5,838 nucleotides of DNA, taken from positions 1 to 5,838 of the forward strand of contig CALETX010000243.1 of NCBI GenBank assembly GCA_937920455.1. The letters are read 5' to 3'. The notes under the pieces were generated by a model. It saw only the letters and a list, made by a program, of their open reading frames with translations, was not told where the DNA came from and did not search any database. The position numbers and the translations under genes are program-made. This stretch comes from an uncultured bacterium. Lineage in GTDB: Bacteria > Verrucomicrobiota > Kiritimatiellia > UBA8416 > CALETX01. This document shows, piece by piece, positions 5,076 to 5,838 of the stretch (positions are counted from its first letter, which is position 1; each line of letters opens with the position of its first letter).

Positions 5076-5838
5076 GTGCTTGAGATATTGCCAGGTGTGC
5101 TTGTCGAGGGCGTTTTGCTTGGGGCGGTTTACGCCATGATTGCGCTCGGCTACACCATGGTCTATGGCGTACTGGGCCTCATCAACTTTGCTCATTCAGA
5201 AATTTTCATGATAGGCGCCGTAGCAGGCGCAGAGGTATTCAGGCACATGGGAACTGCCGGTTTTGACCCATTTGTTGTCCTTGTAGTCGCCATTATTGTT
5301 GGCGGTGCTGCATCAGCCGGCGCCGCAGTCGCAGTAGAGCGCCTCGCTTATAGGCCCCTGCGCGCACACAGCGGCGGGAACCGTCTGGTGCCGCTTATCA
5401 CGGCAATAGGCGTTTCCTTTCTCCTCCAGGACCTTGTGCGGCTTGTCGAAGGGCTGTGGCATAACGAATTCTACATCAGTTATCCTTCTTTGCCTGTGCT
5501 CGAGCGCAATCTCCTTCCAGGATCGGCGGCCTTTTTTCAGACAAAGTCGGCGCTGGTTGTGACAGTGGCCTGTGGAATGATGGCCGGCCTGAGCCTGCTG
5601 GTCAGCAGGACAAAACTTGGCAGAGCAATTCGCGCCGTTGCGCAAGACGCTCAAACCGCAAGTCTCATGGGAGTTGATCCTGATGCTGTCATTTCGCGCA
5701 CCTTCCTCATTGGAGGGGCATTAGGAGGCGTCGCCGGCGTGCTTTTCGGAATCATGTTCGCGCAGGTCAATCCCTTCGTAGGCTTTATGCCTGGCATAAA
5801 GGCCTTTACGGCAGCCGTGCTGGGAGGCATCGGAAGCA
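5076..5838 (+). CDS. livH: Branched-chain amino acid ABC transporter permease, LivH type (3'-partial)
   Basis: An inner-membrane permease subunit of a high-affinity uptake system for leucine, isoleucine, valine or related substrates. It normally works with LivM, the ATPases LivG and LivF, and a periplasmic binding protein. The 254 codons present show family landmarks: GAVYAMIALGYTMVYGVLGL (16-35) running into INFAHSEIFMIGA (36-48), ERLAYRPLR (88-96), PLITAIGVSFLLQ (106-118), the cytoplasmic coupling-loop region LGRAIRAVAQDAQTASLMGV (181-200), and GIKAFTAAVLGGIGS (240-254). Several hydrophobic segments lie between them. Family members are near 290-310 residues, so roughly 40-50 C-terminal residues lie past the right edge. 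It starts with GTG and has a good Shine-Dalgarno. The upstream membrane protein is not a usual liv component. Substrate cannot be deduced; paralogues transport urea, amides or aromatic acids. Confidence 0.92.
   Translation, partial: MLEILPGVLVEGVLLGAVYAMIALGYTMVYGVLGLINFAHSEIFMIGAVAGAEVFRHMGTAGFDPFVVLVVAIIVGGAASAGAAVAVERLAYRPLRAHSGGNRLVPLITAIGVSFLLQDLVRLVEGLWHNEFYISYPSLPVLERNLLPGSAAFFQTKSALVVTVACGMMAGLSLLVSRTKLGRAIRAVAQDAQTASLMGVDPDAVISRTFLIGGALGGVAGVLFGIMFAQVNPFVGFMPGIKAFTAAVLGGIGS

Noticed and set aside
1..5838. Possible CRISPR array, tRNA/rRNA gene, transposase or integration site
   Set aside because: No regularly spaced direct repeats, cloverleaf-like sequence, rRNA signature, transposase motif or flanking inverted/target-site repeats were seen.

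Overview
The window looks like bacterial chromosomal DNA of moderate GC content with tightly packed genes. It holds six protein genes and one divergent control region. The host is probably Gram-negative-like and environmental. A branched-chain amino acid ABC permease, a thioredoxin-type arsenate reductase, a GT4 glycosyltransferase and a calcium-binding FG-GAP propeller together would suit Desulfobacterota or another anaerobic, soil or sediment lineage. That placement is a low-confidence inference, because no marker gene is present.

Layout. (1) Positions 1-1584, plus strand: the C-terminal part of an FG-GAP/VCBS protein. Seven motif units about 77 residues apart suggest a complete seven-bladed beta-propeller; the reading frame is open at the left edge. 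A hairpin followed by eight T lies in its last codons and may be an intrinsic terminator. (2) Positions 1684-3206, plus strand: a two-gene unit. A small helical protein of a kind found next to glycosyltransferases overlaps the start of a GT4 glycosyltransferase by 7 bp. (3) Positions 4158-3260, minus strand: a two-gene unit of arsenate reductase (arsC) and an unrecognised 151-residue helical protein, overlapping as ATGA. It converges on the glycosyltransferase gene, and hairpin-forming repeats lie at the junction. (4) Positions 4159-4450: a divergent intergenic region with a candidate promoter on each strand and a 23-bp dyad. (5) Positions 4451-5838, plus strand: a two-helix membrane protein with a probable PH-like cytosolic domain, then, 43 bp later, the first 254 codons of a LivH-type permease that runs off the right edge.

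How they work together. The first three genes fit cell-surface or polysaccharide functions. The arsC pair is an arsenic-detoxification unit lacking arsR or an efflux pump within view. The last two genes begin a probable transport operon. No rRNA, tRNA, CRISPR array, transposase, integrase or attachment site was recognised. The least-explained items are the ArsC-coupled 151-residue protein, the small GT partner, the membrane/PH-like protein ahead of livH, and the dyad upstream of it. None of these amounts to demonstrated evidence of a new system.
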